Of a stretch of DNA of 64,000 nucleotides, positions 48,611 to 62,900 are shown piece after piece. The translations under genes and the position numbers were made by a program. Positions within the stretch are counted from its first letter, which is position 1. Each line of letters opens with the position of its first letter. The notes below the pieces were generated by a model. That model did not search any database. It was not told the DNA's origin and saw nothing but the letters and a program-made list of their open reading frames with translations. Location of the stretch: the NCBI RefSeq assembly GCF_030463535.1, contig NC_132878.1:40228501-40292500 (forward strand). The letters run 5' to 3'. Source of the stretch: Salminus brasiliensis. Its lineage: Eukaryota; Chordata; Actinopteri; Characiformes; Bryconidae.

Positions 48611-51600
48611 TTCTTGAAAATTGTCATGCCTGTGATGCATTTTCATTTATCTGGGGTGTAATTTAAGCGTTTTGTGCATTTTAACCCTTTTTTGTGCGGT
48701 TTGTATGTTTTTTGCGTCAGGTACGCGTTCTACACTTTTTGTGCATTTTTAGTGCAAGTTCTTGAAAAATGTCATGTCTGTGATGTATTTTCATGTATCT
48801 GGGGTGTATTTTAAGCGTTTTGTACATTTTAACCCTTTTTTCTGCAGTTTGTTCGATTTTTGCGTTTATGTATCTGTGGTGTATTTTAAGCTTTTTATGC
48901 GTTTTGTGCGATTTTTTGCGTCAGGTACGCGTTCTACACTTTTTGTGCATTTTAGGTGCAAGTTCTTGAAAAATATCATGCCTGTGATGCATTTTCATGT
49001 ATCTGGGGTGTATTTTAAGCGTTTTGTGTATTTTAACCCTTTTTCTGCGGTTTGTGCGATTGTTTGCGTCAGGTACGCGATCGAAACTTTTTGACCATTT
49101 TTAGTGCAAGTTCTTGAAAATTGTCATGACTGTGATGCATTTTCATGTATCTGGGGTGTATTTTAAGCGTTTTGTGTATTTTAACCCTTTTTTCTGCGGT
49201 TTGTGCGATTTTTTGCGTCAGGTACGCGTTCTACACTTTTTGTGCATTTTTAGTGCAAGTTCTTGAAAATTTTCATGCCTGTGATGTATTTTAATGTATC
49301 TGGGGTGTATTTTAAGCGTTTTGTGTATTGTAACCCTTTTTTCTGTGGTTTGTGCATTTTTCGTGCAAGTTCTTGAAAATTGTCATGACTGTGATGTATT
49401 TTCATGTATCTGGGGTGTATTTTAAGTGTTTTGTGCAATTTAACCCTTTATACTGTGGTTTGTGCGATTTTTTGCGTCAGGTACGCGTTCTACACTTTTT
49501 GTGCATTTTTAGTGCATGTTCTTGAAAAATATCATGTCTGTGATGTATTTTCATGTATCTGGGGTGTATTTTAAGCTTTTTATGCGTTTTGTGCGATTTT
49601 TTGCATCAGGTACGCGTTCTACACTTTTGTGCATTTTAGTGCATATTCTTGAAAAATTTCATGCATGTGATGCATTTTTATGTTTTTGGGGTGTATTTTA
49701 AGCTTTGTACGCGTTTTGTGCGTTTTGTGCGTCAGGTACGCGTTCTACACTTTTTGTGCATTTTAGGTGGAAGTTCTTGAAAAATTTCATGCCTGTGATG
49801 GATTTTTATGTATTTGGGGTGTATTTAAGCGTTTTGTGTATTTTAACACTTTTTTCTGCGGTTTGTGCGATTTTTTGCATCAGGAACGCGTTCTACACGT
49901 TTTGTGCGTTTTTTTGCTTCAGGTACGTGTTCTACACTTTTTGTGCAATTTTAGTGTAAGTTCTTGAAAATTTTCATGCCTGTGATGCATTCTCATGTAT
50001 CTGGGGTGTATTTTAAGCTTTTTATGCGTTTTGTGCGTCAGAAAAAAGTTCTAAACTTTTTGTGCATTTTAGGTGCAAGTTCTTGAAAAATTTCATGCCT
50101 CTGATGGATTTTCATGTATGTGGGGAGTATTTTAAGCGTTTTGTGTATTTTAACCCTTTTTTCTGCGGTTTGTGCGATTGTTTGCGTCAGGTACGCGTTC
50201 TACACTTTTTGTGCATTTTTAGTTGAAGTTCTTGAAAATTTTCATGCCTTTGATGCATTTTCATGTATCTGGGGTGTATTTTAAGCTTTTTATGCGTTTT
50301 ACGCGTTTTGTGCGTCAGGTACGTGTTCTACACTTTTTGTGCATTTTTATTGCAAGTTCATGAAAAATTTCATGCATGTGATGCATTTTCGTGTTTTTGG
50401 GTGTATTTTAAGCGTTTTGTGCATTTTAACACTTTTTTCTGCGGTTTGTGCGAGTTTTTGCATCAAGAACGCGTAGTTCTACACTTTTTGTGCATTTTTA
50501 ATGCAAGTTCTTGAAAATTTTAATGCCTGTGATGCATTTTCATGTTTTTGGGGTTTATTTTAAGCTTTTTATGCGTTTTGAGCGCCAGGTACGCGTTCTA
50601 TACTTTTTGTGCATTTTTAGTGCACGTTCTTGAAAAATGTCATGCATGTGATGCATTTTAATGTATTTGGGGAGTATTTAAGTTTTTTGTGCATTTTAAC
50701 CCTTTTTTCTGCGGTTTGTGCGATTTTTTGTGTCAAGAACGCGTAGTTCTACACTTTTTGTGCATTTTTAGTGCAAGTTCTTGAAAATTTTAATGCCTGT
50801 GATGCATTTTCATGTATCTGGGGTGTATTTTAAGCGTTTTGTGTATTTTAACCCTTTTTTCTGCGGTTTGTGCGATTTTTTGCATCAGGAACGCGTAGTT
50901 CTACACTTTTTGTATATTTTTAGTGTAAGTTCTTGAAAATTTTCATGCCTTTGATGCATTTTCATGTATCTGGGGTGTATTTTAAGCTTTTTATTACGCG
51001 TTTTGTGCGTCAGGTACGCGTTCTACACTTTTTGTGCATTTTTAGTGCAAGTTCTTGAAAAATTTCATGCATGTGATGCATTTTCATGTTTTGGGGTGTA
51101 TTTTAAGCGTTTTGTGCATTTTAACACTTTTTTCTGCGGTTTGTGCGAGTTTTTGCGTCAAGAACGCATAGTTCTACACTTTTTGTGCATTTTTAATGCA
51201 AGTTCTTAAAAATTGTAATGCCTGTGATGCATTTTCATGTATCTGGGGTGTATTTTAAGCGGTTTTTGCATTTTAACCCTTTTTTCTGCGGTTTGTGCGA
51301 GTTTTTGCGTCAGGTACGCGTTCTACACTTTTTGTGCATTTTTAGTGCAAGTTCTTGAAAATTGTCATGCCTGTGATGTATTTTCATGTATCTGGGGTGT
51401 ATTTTAAGCGTTTTGTGCATTTTAACCCTTTTTTCTGCGGTTTGTGCGATTTTTTGCATCAGGAACGCGTTCTACACGGTTTGTGCGATTTTTTGTGTCA
51501 GGTACGCGTTCTACACTTTTTGTGCATTTTTAGTGCAATTTCTTGAAAATTGTCATGCCTGTGATGTATTTTCATGTATCTGGGGTGTATTTTAAGAGTT

Positions 51601-54600
51601 TTGTGCATTTTAACCCTTTTTTCTGTGGTTTGTGCGATTTTTTGCGTCACGTACGTGTTCTACACTTTTTGTGCATTTTTAGTGCAAGTTCTTGAAAATT
51701 GTCATGTCTGTGATGTATTTTCATGTATCTGGGGTGTATTTTAAGCTTTTATGCGTTTTTGTGCGATTTTTTGCGTCAGGTACGCGTTCTACACTTTTTG
51801 TGCATTTTTAGTGGAAGTTCTTGAAAATGTTCATGCCTGTGATGTATTTTCATGTATCTGGGGTGTATTTTAAGCGTTTTGTGTATTTTAACCCTTTTTT
51901 CTGCGGTTTGTGCGATTTTTTGCAACAAGAACGCGTAGTTCTACACTTTTTGTGCATTTTTAGTGCAAGTTCTTGAAAATTGTAATGCCTGTGATGCATT
52001 TTCATGTAACTGGGGTGTATTTTAAGCGTTTTGTGCATTTTAACCCTTTTTCCTGCGGTTTGTGTGATTTTTTGCGTCAGGAACGCGTTCTACACGGTTT
52101 GTGTGTTTTTTTGCTTCAGTCACGTGTTCTACACTTTTTGTGCAATTTTAGGGTAAGTTCTTGAAAAATTTCATACATGTGATGCATTTTCATGTATCTG
52201 GGGTGTATTTTAAGCTTTTTATGCGTTTTGTGCGTCAGGTACGTGTTCTACACTTTTTTTGCATTTTTAGTGCAAGTTCTTGAAAATTTTCATGCCTTTG
52301 ATGCATTTTCATGTAACTGGGGTGTATTTTAAGCGTTTTTTGTATTTTAACCCTTTTTTCTGCGGTTTGTGCGATTTTTTGCATCAGGAACGCGTTCTAC
52401 ACGGTTTGTGCGTTTTGTTGCTTCAGGTACGTGTTCTATACTTTTTGTGCAATTTTAGTGAAAGTTCTTGAAAATTTTCATGCCTGTGATGCATTCTCAT
52501 GTATTTGAGGTATATTTTAAGCTTTTTATGCGTTTTACGCGTTTTGTGCGTCAGGTACGTGTTCTACACTTTTTTTTTGCATTTTTAGTGCAAGTTTTGA
52601 AATTTTCATGCCTGTGACCCTTTTTCTGCGGTTTGTGCGATTTTTTGCATCAGGAATGCGTTCTACACGGATTGTGCAATTTTAGTGTAAGTTCTTGAAA
52701 ACTGTCATGCCTGTGATGCATTTTCATTTATCTGGGGTGTAATTTAAGCGTTTTGTGCATTTTAACCCTTTTTTGTGCGGTTTGTATATTTTTTTGCGTC
52801 AGGTACGAGTTCTACACTTTTTGTGCATTTTTAGTGCAAGTTCTTGAAAAATGTCATGTCTGTGATGTATTTTCATGTATCTGGGGTGTATTTTAAGCGT
52901 TTTGTACATTTTAACCCTTTTTTCTGCAGTTTGTTCGATTTTTGCGTTCATGTATCTGTGGTGTATTTTAAGGTTTTTATGCGTTTTGTGCGATTTTTTG
53001 CGTCAGGTACGCGTTCTACACTTTTTGTGCATTTTTAGTGCAAGTTCTTGAAAATGTTCATGCCTTTGATGCATTTTCATGTAACTGGGGTGTATTTTAA
53101 GCGTTTTGTGTATTTTAACCTTTTTTCTGCGGTTTGTGTGATTTTTTTCGTCAGGTACGCGTTGTAAACTTTTTGTGCATTTTTAGTGCAAGTTCTTGAA
53201 AATGTTCATGCCTTTGATGCATTTTCATGTATCTGGGGTGTATTTTAAGCGTTTTGTGTATTTTAACCCTTTTTTCTGCGGTTTGTGTGATTTTTTGCGT
53301 CAGGTACGTGTTCTACACTTTTTGTGCAACTGTAGTGTAAGGTCTTGAAAATTTTCATGCCTGTGATGCATTCTCATGTATCTGGGGTGTATTTTAAGCT
53401 TTTTATGCATTTTACGCGTTTTGTGCGTCAGGTACCCGTTCTTCACTTTTTGTGCATTTTTAGTGCAAGTTCTTGAAAATTTTCATGCCTTTGATGCATT
53501 TTCATGTAACTGGGTGTATTTTAAGCGTTTTATGTGTTTTGTGCGTCAGGTTCGTGTTCTACACTTTTTGTGCATTTGTAGTGCAAGTTCTTGAAAAATT
53601 TCATGCCTCTGATACATTTTCATGTATCTGGGGTGTATTTTAAGCTTTTTATGCGTTTTGTGCGTCAGGAACGCGTTCTAAACTTTTGTGCATTTTAGGT
53701 GCAAGTTCTTGAAAAATTTCATGCCTGTGATGGATTTTCATGTAACTGGGGTGTATTTTAAGCGTTTTTTGCATTTTAACCCTTTTTACTGCGGTTTGTG
53801 CGATTTTTTGCATCAGGAACGCGTTCTACACGGTTTGTGCGATTTTATGCGTCAGGTACTCGTTCTACACTTTTTGTGCATTTTTAGTGCATATTCTTGA
53901 AAAATGTCATGTCTGTGATGTATTTTGATGTATCGGGGGTGTATTTTAAGCGTTTATTGCATTTTAACCCTTTTTTCTGCGGTTTGTTCGATTTTTGCGT
54001 TCATGTATCTATGGTGTATTTTAAGCTTTTTATGCGTTTTGTGCGATTTTTTGCTCCAGATACGCGTTCTACACTTTTTGTGCATTTTTATTGCAAGTTC
54101 TTGAAAAATTTCATGCATGTGATGCATTTTTATGTTTTTGGGGTGTATTTTTAGCTTTGTACGCATTTTGTGTGTTTTGTGCGTCAGGTACGCGTTCTAC
54201 ACTTTTTGTGCATTTTAGGGGCAAGTTCTTGAAAAATGTCATGCCTGTGATGGATTTTCATGTATTTGGGGTGTATTTTAAGCGTTTTGTGTATTTTAAA
54301 CCCTTTTTTCTGCGGTTTGTGTGATTTTTTTCGTCAGGTACGCGTTCTACACTTTTTGTGTATTTTTCGTGCAAGTTCTTGAAAATTTCATGCCTCTGAT
54401 GCATTTTCATGTATCTGGGGTGTATTTTAAGCGTTTTGTGTATTTTAACCCTTTTTTCTGCGGTTTGTGTGATTTTTGCGTCAGGTACGCGTTCTACACT
54501 TTTTGTGCATTTTTAGTGCAAGTTCTTGAAAATTTTCATGCCTTTGATGCATTTTCATGTAACTGGGGTGTATTTTAAGCGTTTTTTGTATTTTAACCCC

Positions 54601-56905
54601 TTCTTTCTGCGGTTTGTACGATTTTTTGCGTCAAGATCGCGTAGTTCTACACTTTTTGTGCATTTTTAGTGCAAGTTCTTGAAAAATTTCATGCATGTGA
54701 TGCATTTTCATGTATCTGGGGTGTATTTTAAGCTTTTTATGCGTTTTGTGCGTCAGGTACGCGTTCTACACTTTTTGTGCATTTTTAGTGCAAGTTCTTG
54801 AAAATTGTCATGCCTGTGATGTATTTTCATGTATCTGGGGTCTATTTTAAGCGTTTTGTGCATTTTAACCCTTTTTTCTGCGGTTGGTTCGATTTTTTGC
54901 GTTCATGTATCTGTGGTGTTTTTTAAGGTTTTTTTGCGTTTTGTGCGTCAGGTTCGCGTTCTACACTTTTTGTGCATTTTTAGTGAAAGTTCTTGAAAAA
55001 TTTCATTTCTCTGATGCATTTTCATGTATCTGGGGTGTATTTTAAGCGTTTTGTGTATTTTAACCCTTTTTTCTGCGGTTTGTACGATTTTTTGCGTCAA
55101 GAGCGCGTAGTTCTACACTTTTTGTGCATTTTTAGTGCAAGTTCTTGAAAAATTTCATGCATGTGATGCATTTTCATGTATCTGGGGTGTGTTTTAAGCT
55201 TTTTATGCGTTTTGTGCGTCAGGTACACGTTCTACACTTTTTGTGCATTTTTAGTGCAAGTTCTTGAAAATTGTCATGCCTGTGATGTATTTTCATGTAT
55301 CTGGGGTGTGATTTAAGCTTTTTATGCATTTTGTGCGATTTTTTGCGTCAGGTACGCGTTCTATACTTGTTGAGGCATTTGTAGTGCATGTTCTTGAAAA
55401 ATGTCATGCCTGTGATGTATTTTCATGTATCTGGGTGTATTTTAAGCGTTTTGTGCATTTTAACCCTTTTTTCTGCGGTTTGTTTGATTTTTTGCGTTCA
55501 TGTATCTGTGATGTATTTTAAGCTTTTTATGCGTTTTGTGCGATTTTTTGCGTCAGGTACGCGTTCTATACTTTTTGTGCATTTTTATTGCAAGTTCTTG
55601 AAAAATTCAATGGCTTTGATGCATTTTCATGTGTTTAAGGTGTATTTTAAGCTTTTTATGCGTTTTATGCGTTTTACTGCTTCAGGTACGTGTTCTACAC
55701 TTTTTGTGCGATTTTAGTGTAAGTTCTTGAAAATTTCATGCCTGTGATGCATTTTCATGTATCTGGGGTGTATTTTAAGCGTTTTGTGTATTTTAACCCT
55801 TTTTTCTGCGGTTTGTACGATTTTTTGCGTCAAGAGCACGTAGTTCTACACTTTTTGTGCATTTTTAGTGCAAGTTCTTGAAAAATTTCATGCATGTGAT
55901 GCATTTTCATGTATATGGGGTGTATTTTAAGCTTTTTATGCGTTTTGTGCGTCAGGTACGCGTCCTACACTTTTTGTGCATTTTTAGTGCAGGTTCTTGA
56001 AATATTTCATGCATGTGATGCATTTTCATGTATCTGGGGTGTATTTTAAGCGTTTTTGTGCATTTTAACCCTTTTTTCTGCGGTTTGTTAGATTTTTTGC
56101 GTTCATGTATCTGTGGTGTATTTTAAGCTTTTTATGCGTTTTGTGCGATTTTTTGCGTCAGGTACGCGTTCTACACTTTTTGTGCATTTTAGTGCAAGTT
56201 CTTGAAAAATTTAATGCCTTTGATGCATTTTCATGTATCTGGGGTGTATTTTAAGCTTTTTTGTCGTTTTACGCGTTTTGTGCGTCAGGTACGCGTTCCA
56301 CACTTTTTGTGCATTTTATTTCAAGTTCTTGAAAAATTTCATGCATGTGATGCATTTTCATGTTTTTGGGTGTATTTTTAAGCGTTTTGTGCATTTTATC
56401 ACTTTTTTCTGCGGTTTGTGCGAGTTTTTGCGTCAAGAACGCGTAGTTCTACACTTTTTGTGCATTTTTAATGCAAGTTCTTGAAAATTTTAATGCCTGT
56501 GATGCATTTTCATGTATCTGGGGTGTATTTTAAGCGTTTTGTGCATTTTAACCCTTTTTTCTGCGGTTTGTGCGAGTTTTTGCGTCAGGTACGCGTTCTA
56601 CACTTTTTGTGCATTTTTAGTGCAAGTTCTTGAAAATTGACATGTCTGTGATGTATTTTCATGTATCTGGGGTGTATTTTAAGCTTTTTATGCATTTTGT
56701 GCGATTTTTTGCGTCAGGTACGCGTTCTACACTTTTTGTGCATTTTTAGTGCAAGTTCTTGAAAATTGTCATGCCTGTGATGTATTTTCATGTATCTGGG
56801 GTGTATTTTAAGCGTTTTGTGCATTTTAACATTTTTTTCTTCGGTTTGTGCGATTTTTTGCATCAGGAATGCGTTCTACACGGATTGTGCAATTTTAGTG
56901 TAAGT
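48611..56905 (+). repeat. Higher-order repeat copy B (~8.3 kb)
   Basis: Same order of monomer variants as copy A plus two extra monomers: one near 49050-49200 containing the unusual CGATCGAAAC (49078), and one near 54320-54470 with the TATTTTTCGTGCAAG variant. Offsets to copy C are nearly constant at 8,292-8,300 bp (for example CGATCGAAAC at 49078 and 57372, TTGTTGAGGC at 55367 and 63667). Confidence 0.8.
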
Positions 56906-59900
56906 TCTTGAAAATTGTCATGCCTGTGATGCATTTTCATTTATCTGGGGTGTAATTTAAGCGTTTTGTGCATTTTAACCCTTTTTTGTGCGGTTTGTAT
57001 GTTTTTTTGCGTCAGGTACGCGTTCTACACTTTTTGTGCATTTTTAGTGCAAGTTCTTGAAAAATGTCATGTCTGTGATGTATTTTCATGTATCTGGGGT
57101 GTATTTTAAGCGTTTTGTACATTTTAACCCTTTTTCTGCAGTTTGTTCGATTTTTGCGTTTATGTATCTGTGGTGTATTTTAAGCTTTTTATGCGTTTTG
57201 TGCGATTTTTTGCGTCAGGTACGCGTTCTACACTTTTTGTGCATTTTAGGTGCAAGTTCTTGAAAATATCATGCCTGTGATGCATTTTCATGTATCTGGG
57301 GTGTATTTTAAGCGTTTTGTGTATTTTAACCCTTTTTTCTGCGGTTTGTGCGATTGTTTGCGTCAGGTACGCGATCGAAACTTTTTGACCATTTTTAGTG
57401 CAAGTTCTTGAAAATTGTCATGACTGTGATGCATTTTCATGTATCTGGGGTGTATTTTAAGCGTTTTGTGTATTTTAACCCTTTTTTCTGCGGTTTGTGC
57501 GATTTTTTGCGTCAGGTACGCGTTCTACACTTTTTGTGCATTTTAGTGCAAGTTCTTGAAAATTTTCATGCCTGTGATGTATTTTAATGTATCTGGGGTG
57601 TATTTTAAGCGTTTTGTGTATTGTAACCCTTTTTTCTGTGGTTTGTGCATTTTCGTGCAAGTTCTTGAAAATTGTCATGACTGTGATGTATTTTCATGTA
57701 TCTGGGGTGTATTTTAAGTGTTTTGTGCAATTTAACCCTTTATACTGTGGTTTGTGCGATTTTTTGCGTCAGGTACGCGTTCTACACTTTTTGTGCATTT
57801 TTAGTGCATGTTCTTGAAAAATATCATGTCTGTGATGTATTTTCATGTATCTGGGGTGTATTTTAAGCTTTTTATGCGTTTTGTGCGATTTTTTGCATCA
57901 GGTACGCGTTCTACACTTTTTGTGCATTTTTAGTGCATATTCTTGAAAAATTTCATGCATGTGATGCATTTTTATGTTTTTGGGGTGTATTTTAAGCTTT
58001 GTACGCGTTTTGTGCGTTTTGTGCGTCAGGTACGCGTTCTACACTTTTTGTGCATTTTAGGTGGAAGTTCTTGAAAAATTTCATGCCTGTGATGGATTTT
58101 TATGTATTTGGGGTGTATTTTAAGCGTTTTGTGTATTTTAACACTTTTTTCTGCGGTTTGTGCGATTTTTTGCATCAGGAACGCGTTCTACACGTTTTGT
58201 GCGTTTTTTTGCTTCAGGTACGTGTTCTACACTTTTTGTGCAATTTTAGTGTAAGTTCTTGAAAATTTTCATGCCTGTGATGCATTCTCATGTATCTGGG
58301 GTGTATTTTAAGCTTTTTATGCGTTTTGTGCGTCAGAAACGCGTTCTAAACTTTTTGTGCATTTTAGGTGCAAGTTCTTGAAAAATTTCATGCCTCTGAT
58401 GGATTTTCATGTATGTGGGGAGTATTTTAAGCGTTTTGTGTATTTTAACCCTTTTTTCTGCGGTTTGTGCGATTGTTTGCGTCAGGTACGCGTTCTACAC
58501 TTTTTGTGCATTTTTAGTTGAAGTTCTTGAAATTTTCATGCCTTTGATGCATTTTCATGTATCTGGGGTGTATTTTAAGCTTTTTATGCGTTTTACGCGT
58601 TTTGTGCGTCAGGTACGCGTTCTACACTTTTTGTGCATTTTTATTGCAAGTTCATGAAAATTTCATGCATGTGATGCATTTTCGTGTTTTTGGGTGTATT
58701 TTAAGCGTTTTGTGCATTTTAACACTTTTTTCTGCGGTTTGTGCGAGTTTTTGCGTCAAGAACGCGTAGTTCTACACTTTTTGTGCATTTTTAATGCAAG
58801 TTCTTGAAAATTTTAATGCCTGTGATGCATTTCATGTTTTTGGGGTTTATTTTAAGCTTTTTATGCGTTTTGAGCGTCAGGTACGCGTTCTATACTTTTT
58901 GTGCATTTTTAGTGCACGTTCTTGAAAAATGTCATGCATGTGATGCATTTTAATGTATTTGGGGAGTATTTAAGTTTTTTGTGCATTTTAACCCTTTTTT
59001 CTGCGGTTTGTGCGATTTTTTGTGTCAAGAACGCGTAGTTCTACACTTTTTGTGCATTTTTTAGTGCAAGTTCTTGAAAATTTAATGCCTGTGATGCATT
59101 TTCATGTATCTGGGGTGTATTTTAAGCGTTTTGTGTATTTTAACCCTTTTTTCTGCGGTTTGTGCGATTTTTTGCATCAGGAACGCGTAGTTCTACACTT
59201 TTTGTATATTTTTAGTGTAAGTTCTTGAAAATTTTCATGCCTTTGATGCATTTTCATGTATCTGGGGTGTATTTTAAGCTTTTTTGGCGTTTTACGCGTT
59301 TTGTGCGTCAGGTACGCGTTCTACACTTTTTGTGCATTTTTAGTGCAAGTTCTTGAAAAATTTCATGCATGTGATGCATTTTCATGTTTTGGGGTGTATT
59401 TTAAGCGTTTTGTGCATTTTAACACTTTTTTCTGCGGTTTGTGCGAGTTTTTGCGTCAAGAACGCGTAGTTCTACACTTTTTGTGCATTTTTAATGCAAG
59501 TTCTTAAAAATTGTAATGCCTGTGATGCATTTTCATGTATCTGGGGTGTATTTTAAGCGTTTTTTGCATTTTAACCCTTTTTTCTGCGGTTTGTGCGAGT
59601 TTTTGCGTCAGGTACGCGTTCTACACTTTTTGTGCATTTTTAGTGCAAGTTCTTGAAAATTGTCATGCCTGTGATGTATTTTCATGTATCTGGGGTGTAT
59701 TTTAAGCGTTTTGTGCATTTTAACCCTTTTTTCTGCGGTTTGTGCGATTTTTTGCATCAGGAACGCGTTCTACACGGTTTGTGCGATTTTTTGTGTCAGG
59801 TACGCGTTCTACACTTTTTGTGCATTTTTAGTGCAATTTCTTGAAAATTGTCATGCCTGTGATGTATTTTCATGTATCTGGGGTGTATTTTAAGAGTTTT

Positions 59901-62900
59901 GTGCATTTTAACCCTTTTTTCTGTGGTTTGTGCGATTTTTTGCGTCACGTACGTGTTCTACACTTTTTGTGCATTTTTAGTGCAAGTTCTTGAAAATTGT
60001 CATGTCTGTGATGTATTTTCATGTATCTGGGGTGTATTTTAAGCTTTTTATGCGTTTTTGTGCGATTTTTTGCGTCAGGTACGCGTTCTACACTTTTTGT
60101 GCATTTTAGTGGAAGTTCTTGAAAATGTTCATGCCTGTGATGTATTTTCATGTATCTGGGGTGTATTTTAAGCGTTTTGTGTATTTTAACCCTTTTTTCT
60201 GCGGTTTGTGCGATTTTTTGCAACAAGAACGCGTAGTTCTACACTTTTTGTGCATTTTTAGTGCAAGTTCTTGAAATTGTAATGCCTGTGATGCATTTTC
60301 ATGTAACTGGGGTGTATTTTAAGCGTTTTGTGCATTTTAACCCTTTTTCCTGCGGTTTGTGTGATTTTTTGCGTCAGGAACGCGTTCTACACGGTTTGTG
60401 TGTTTTTTTGCTTCAGTCACGTGTTCTACACTTTTTGTGCAATTTTAGGGTAAGTTCTTGAAAAATTTCATACATGTGATGCATTTTCATGTATCTGGGG
60501 TGTATTTTAAGCTTTTTATGCGTTTTGTGCGTCAGGTACGTGTTCTACACTTTTTTTGCATTTTTAGTGCAAGTTCTTGAAAATTTTCATGCCTTTGATG
60601 CATTTTCATGTAACTGGGGTGTATTTTAAGCGTTTTTTGTATTTTAACCCTTTTTTCTGCGGTTTGTGCGATTTTTTGCATCAGGAACGCGTTCTACACG
60701 GTTTGTGCGTTTTGTTGCTTCAGGTACGTGTTCTATACTTTTTGTGCAATTTAGTGAAAGTTCTTGAAAATTTCATGCCTGTGATGCATTCTCATGTATT
60801 TGAGGTATATTTTAAGCTTTTTATGCGTTTTACGCGTTTTGTGCGTCAGGTACGTGTTCTACACTTTTTTTTTGCATTTTTAGTGCAAGTTTGAAAATTT
60901 TCATGCCTGTGACCCTTTTTCTGCGGTTTGTGCGATTTTTTGCATCAGGAATGCGTTCTACACGGATTGTGCAATTTTAGTGTAAGTTCTTGAAAACTGT
61001 CATGCCTGTGATGCATTTTCATTTATCTGGGGTGTAATTTAAGCGTTTTGTGCATTTTAACCCTTTTTTGTGCGGTTTGTATATTTTTTTTGCGTCAGGT
61101 ACGAGTTCTACACTTTTTGTGCATTTTTAGTGCAAGTTCTTGAAAAATGTCATGTCTGTGATGTATTTTCATGTATCTGGGGTGTATTTTAAGCGTTTTG
61201 TACATTTTAACCCTTTTTTCTGCAGTTTGTTCGATTTTTGCGTTCATGTATCTGTGGTGTATTTTAAGGTTTTTATGCGTTTTGTGCGATTTTTTGCGTC
61301 AGGTACGCGTTCTACACTTTTTGTGCATTTTTAGTGCAAGTTCTTGAAAATGTTCATGCCTTTGATGCATTTTCATGTAACTGGGGTGTATTTTAAGCGT
61401 TTTGTGTATTTTAACCCTTTTTTCTGCGGTTTGTGTGATTTTTTTCGTCAGGTACGCGTTGTAAACTTTTTGTGCATTTTTAGTGCAAGTTCTTGAAAAT
61501 GTTCATGCCTTTGATGCATTTTCATGTATCTGGGGTGTATTTTAAGCGTTTTGTGTATTTTAACCCTTTTTTCTGCGGTTTGTGTGATTTTTTGCGTCAG
61601 GTACGTGTTCTACACTTTTTGTGCAACTGTAGTGTAAGGTCTTGAAAATTTTCATGCCTGTGAGATGCATTCTCATGTATCTGGGGTGTATTTTAAGCTT
61701 TTTATGCATTTTACGCGTTTTGTGCGTCAGGTACCCGTTCTTCACTTTTTGTGCATTTTTAGTGCAAGTTCTTGAAAATTTTCATGCCTTTGATGCATTT
61801 TCATGTAACTGGGGTGTATTTTAAGCGTTTTATGTGTTTTGTGCGTCAGGTTCGTGTTCTACACTTTTTGTGCATTTGTAGTGCAAGTTCTTGAAAAATT
61901 TCATGCCTCTGATACATTTTCATGTATCTGGGGTGTATTTTAAGCTTTTTATGCGTTTTGTGCGTCAGGAACGCGTTCTAAACTTTTTGTGCATTTTAGG
62001 TGCAAGTTCTTGAAAAATTTCATGCCTGTGATGGATTTCATGTAACTGGGTGTATTTTAAGCGTTTTTTGCATTTTAACCCTTTTTACTGCGGTTTGTGC
62101 GATTTTTTGCATCAGGAACGCGTTCTACACGGTTTGTGCGATTTTATGCGTCAGGTACTCGTTCTACACTTTTTGTGCATTTTTAGTGCATATTCTTGAA
62201 AAATGTCATGTCTGTGATGTATTTTGATGTATCGAGGGTGTATTTTAAGCGTTTATTGCATTTTAACCCTTTTTTCTGCGGTTTGTTCGATTTTTTGCGT
62301 TCATGTATCTATGGTGTATTTTAAGCTTTTTATGCGTTTTGTGCGATTTTTGCTCCAGATACGCGTTCTACACTTTTTGTGCATTTTTATTGCAAGTTCT
62401 TGAAAAATTTCATGCATGTGATGCATTTTTATGTTTTTGGGGTGTATTTTTAGCTTTGTACGCATTTTGTGTGTTTTGTGCGTCAGGTACGCGTTCTACA
62501 CTTTTTGTGCATTTTAGGGGCAAGTTCTTGAAAAATGTCATGCCTGTGATGGATTTTCATGTCATTTGGGGTGTATTTTAAGCGTTTTGTGTATTTTAAC
62601 CCTTTTTTCTGCGGTTGTGTGATTTTTTTCGTCAGGTACGCGTTCTACACTTTTTGTGTATTTTTCGTGCAAGTTCTTGAAAAATTTCATGCCTCTGATG
62701 CATTTTCATGTATCTGGGGTGTATTTTAAGCGTTTTGTGTATTTTAACCCTTTTTTCTGCGGTTTGTGTGATTTTTTGCGTCAGGTACGCGTTCTACACT
62801 TTTTGTGCATTTTTAGTGCAAGTTCTTGAAAATTTTCATGCCTTTGATGCATTTTCATGTAACTGGGGTGTATTTTAAGCGTTTTTTGTATTTTAACCCT

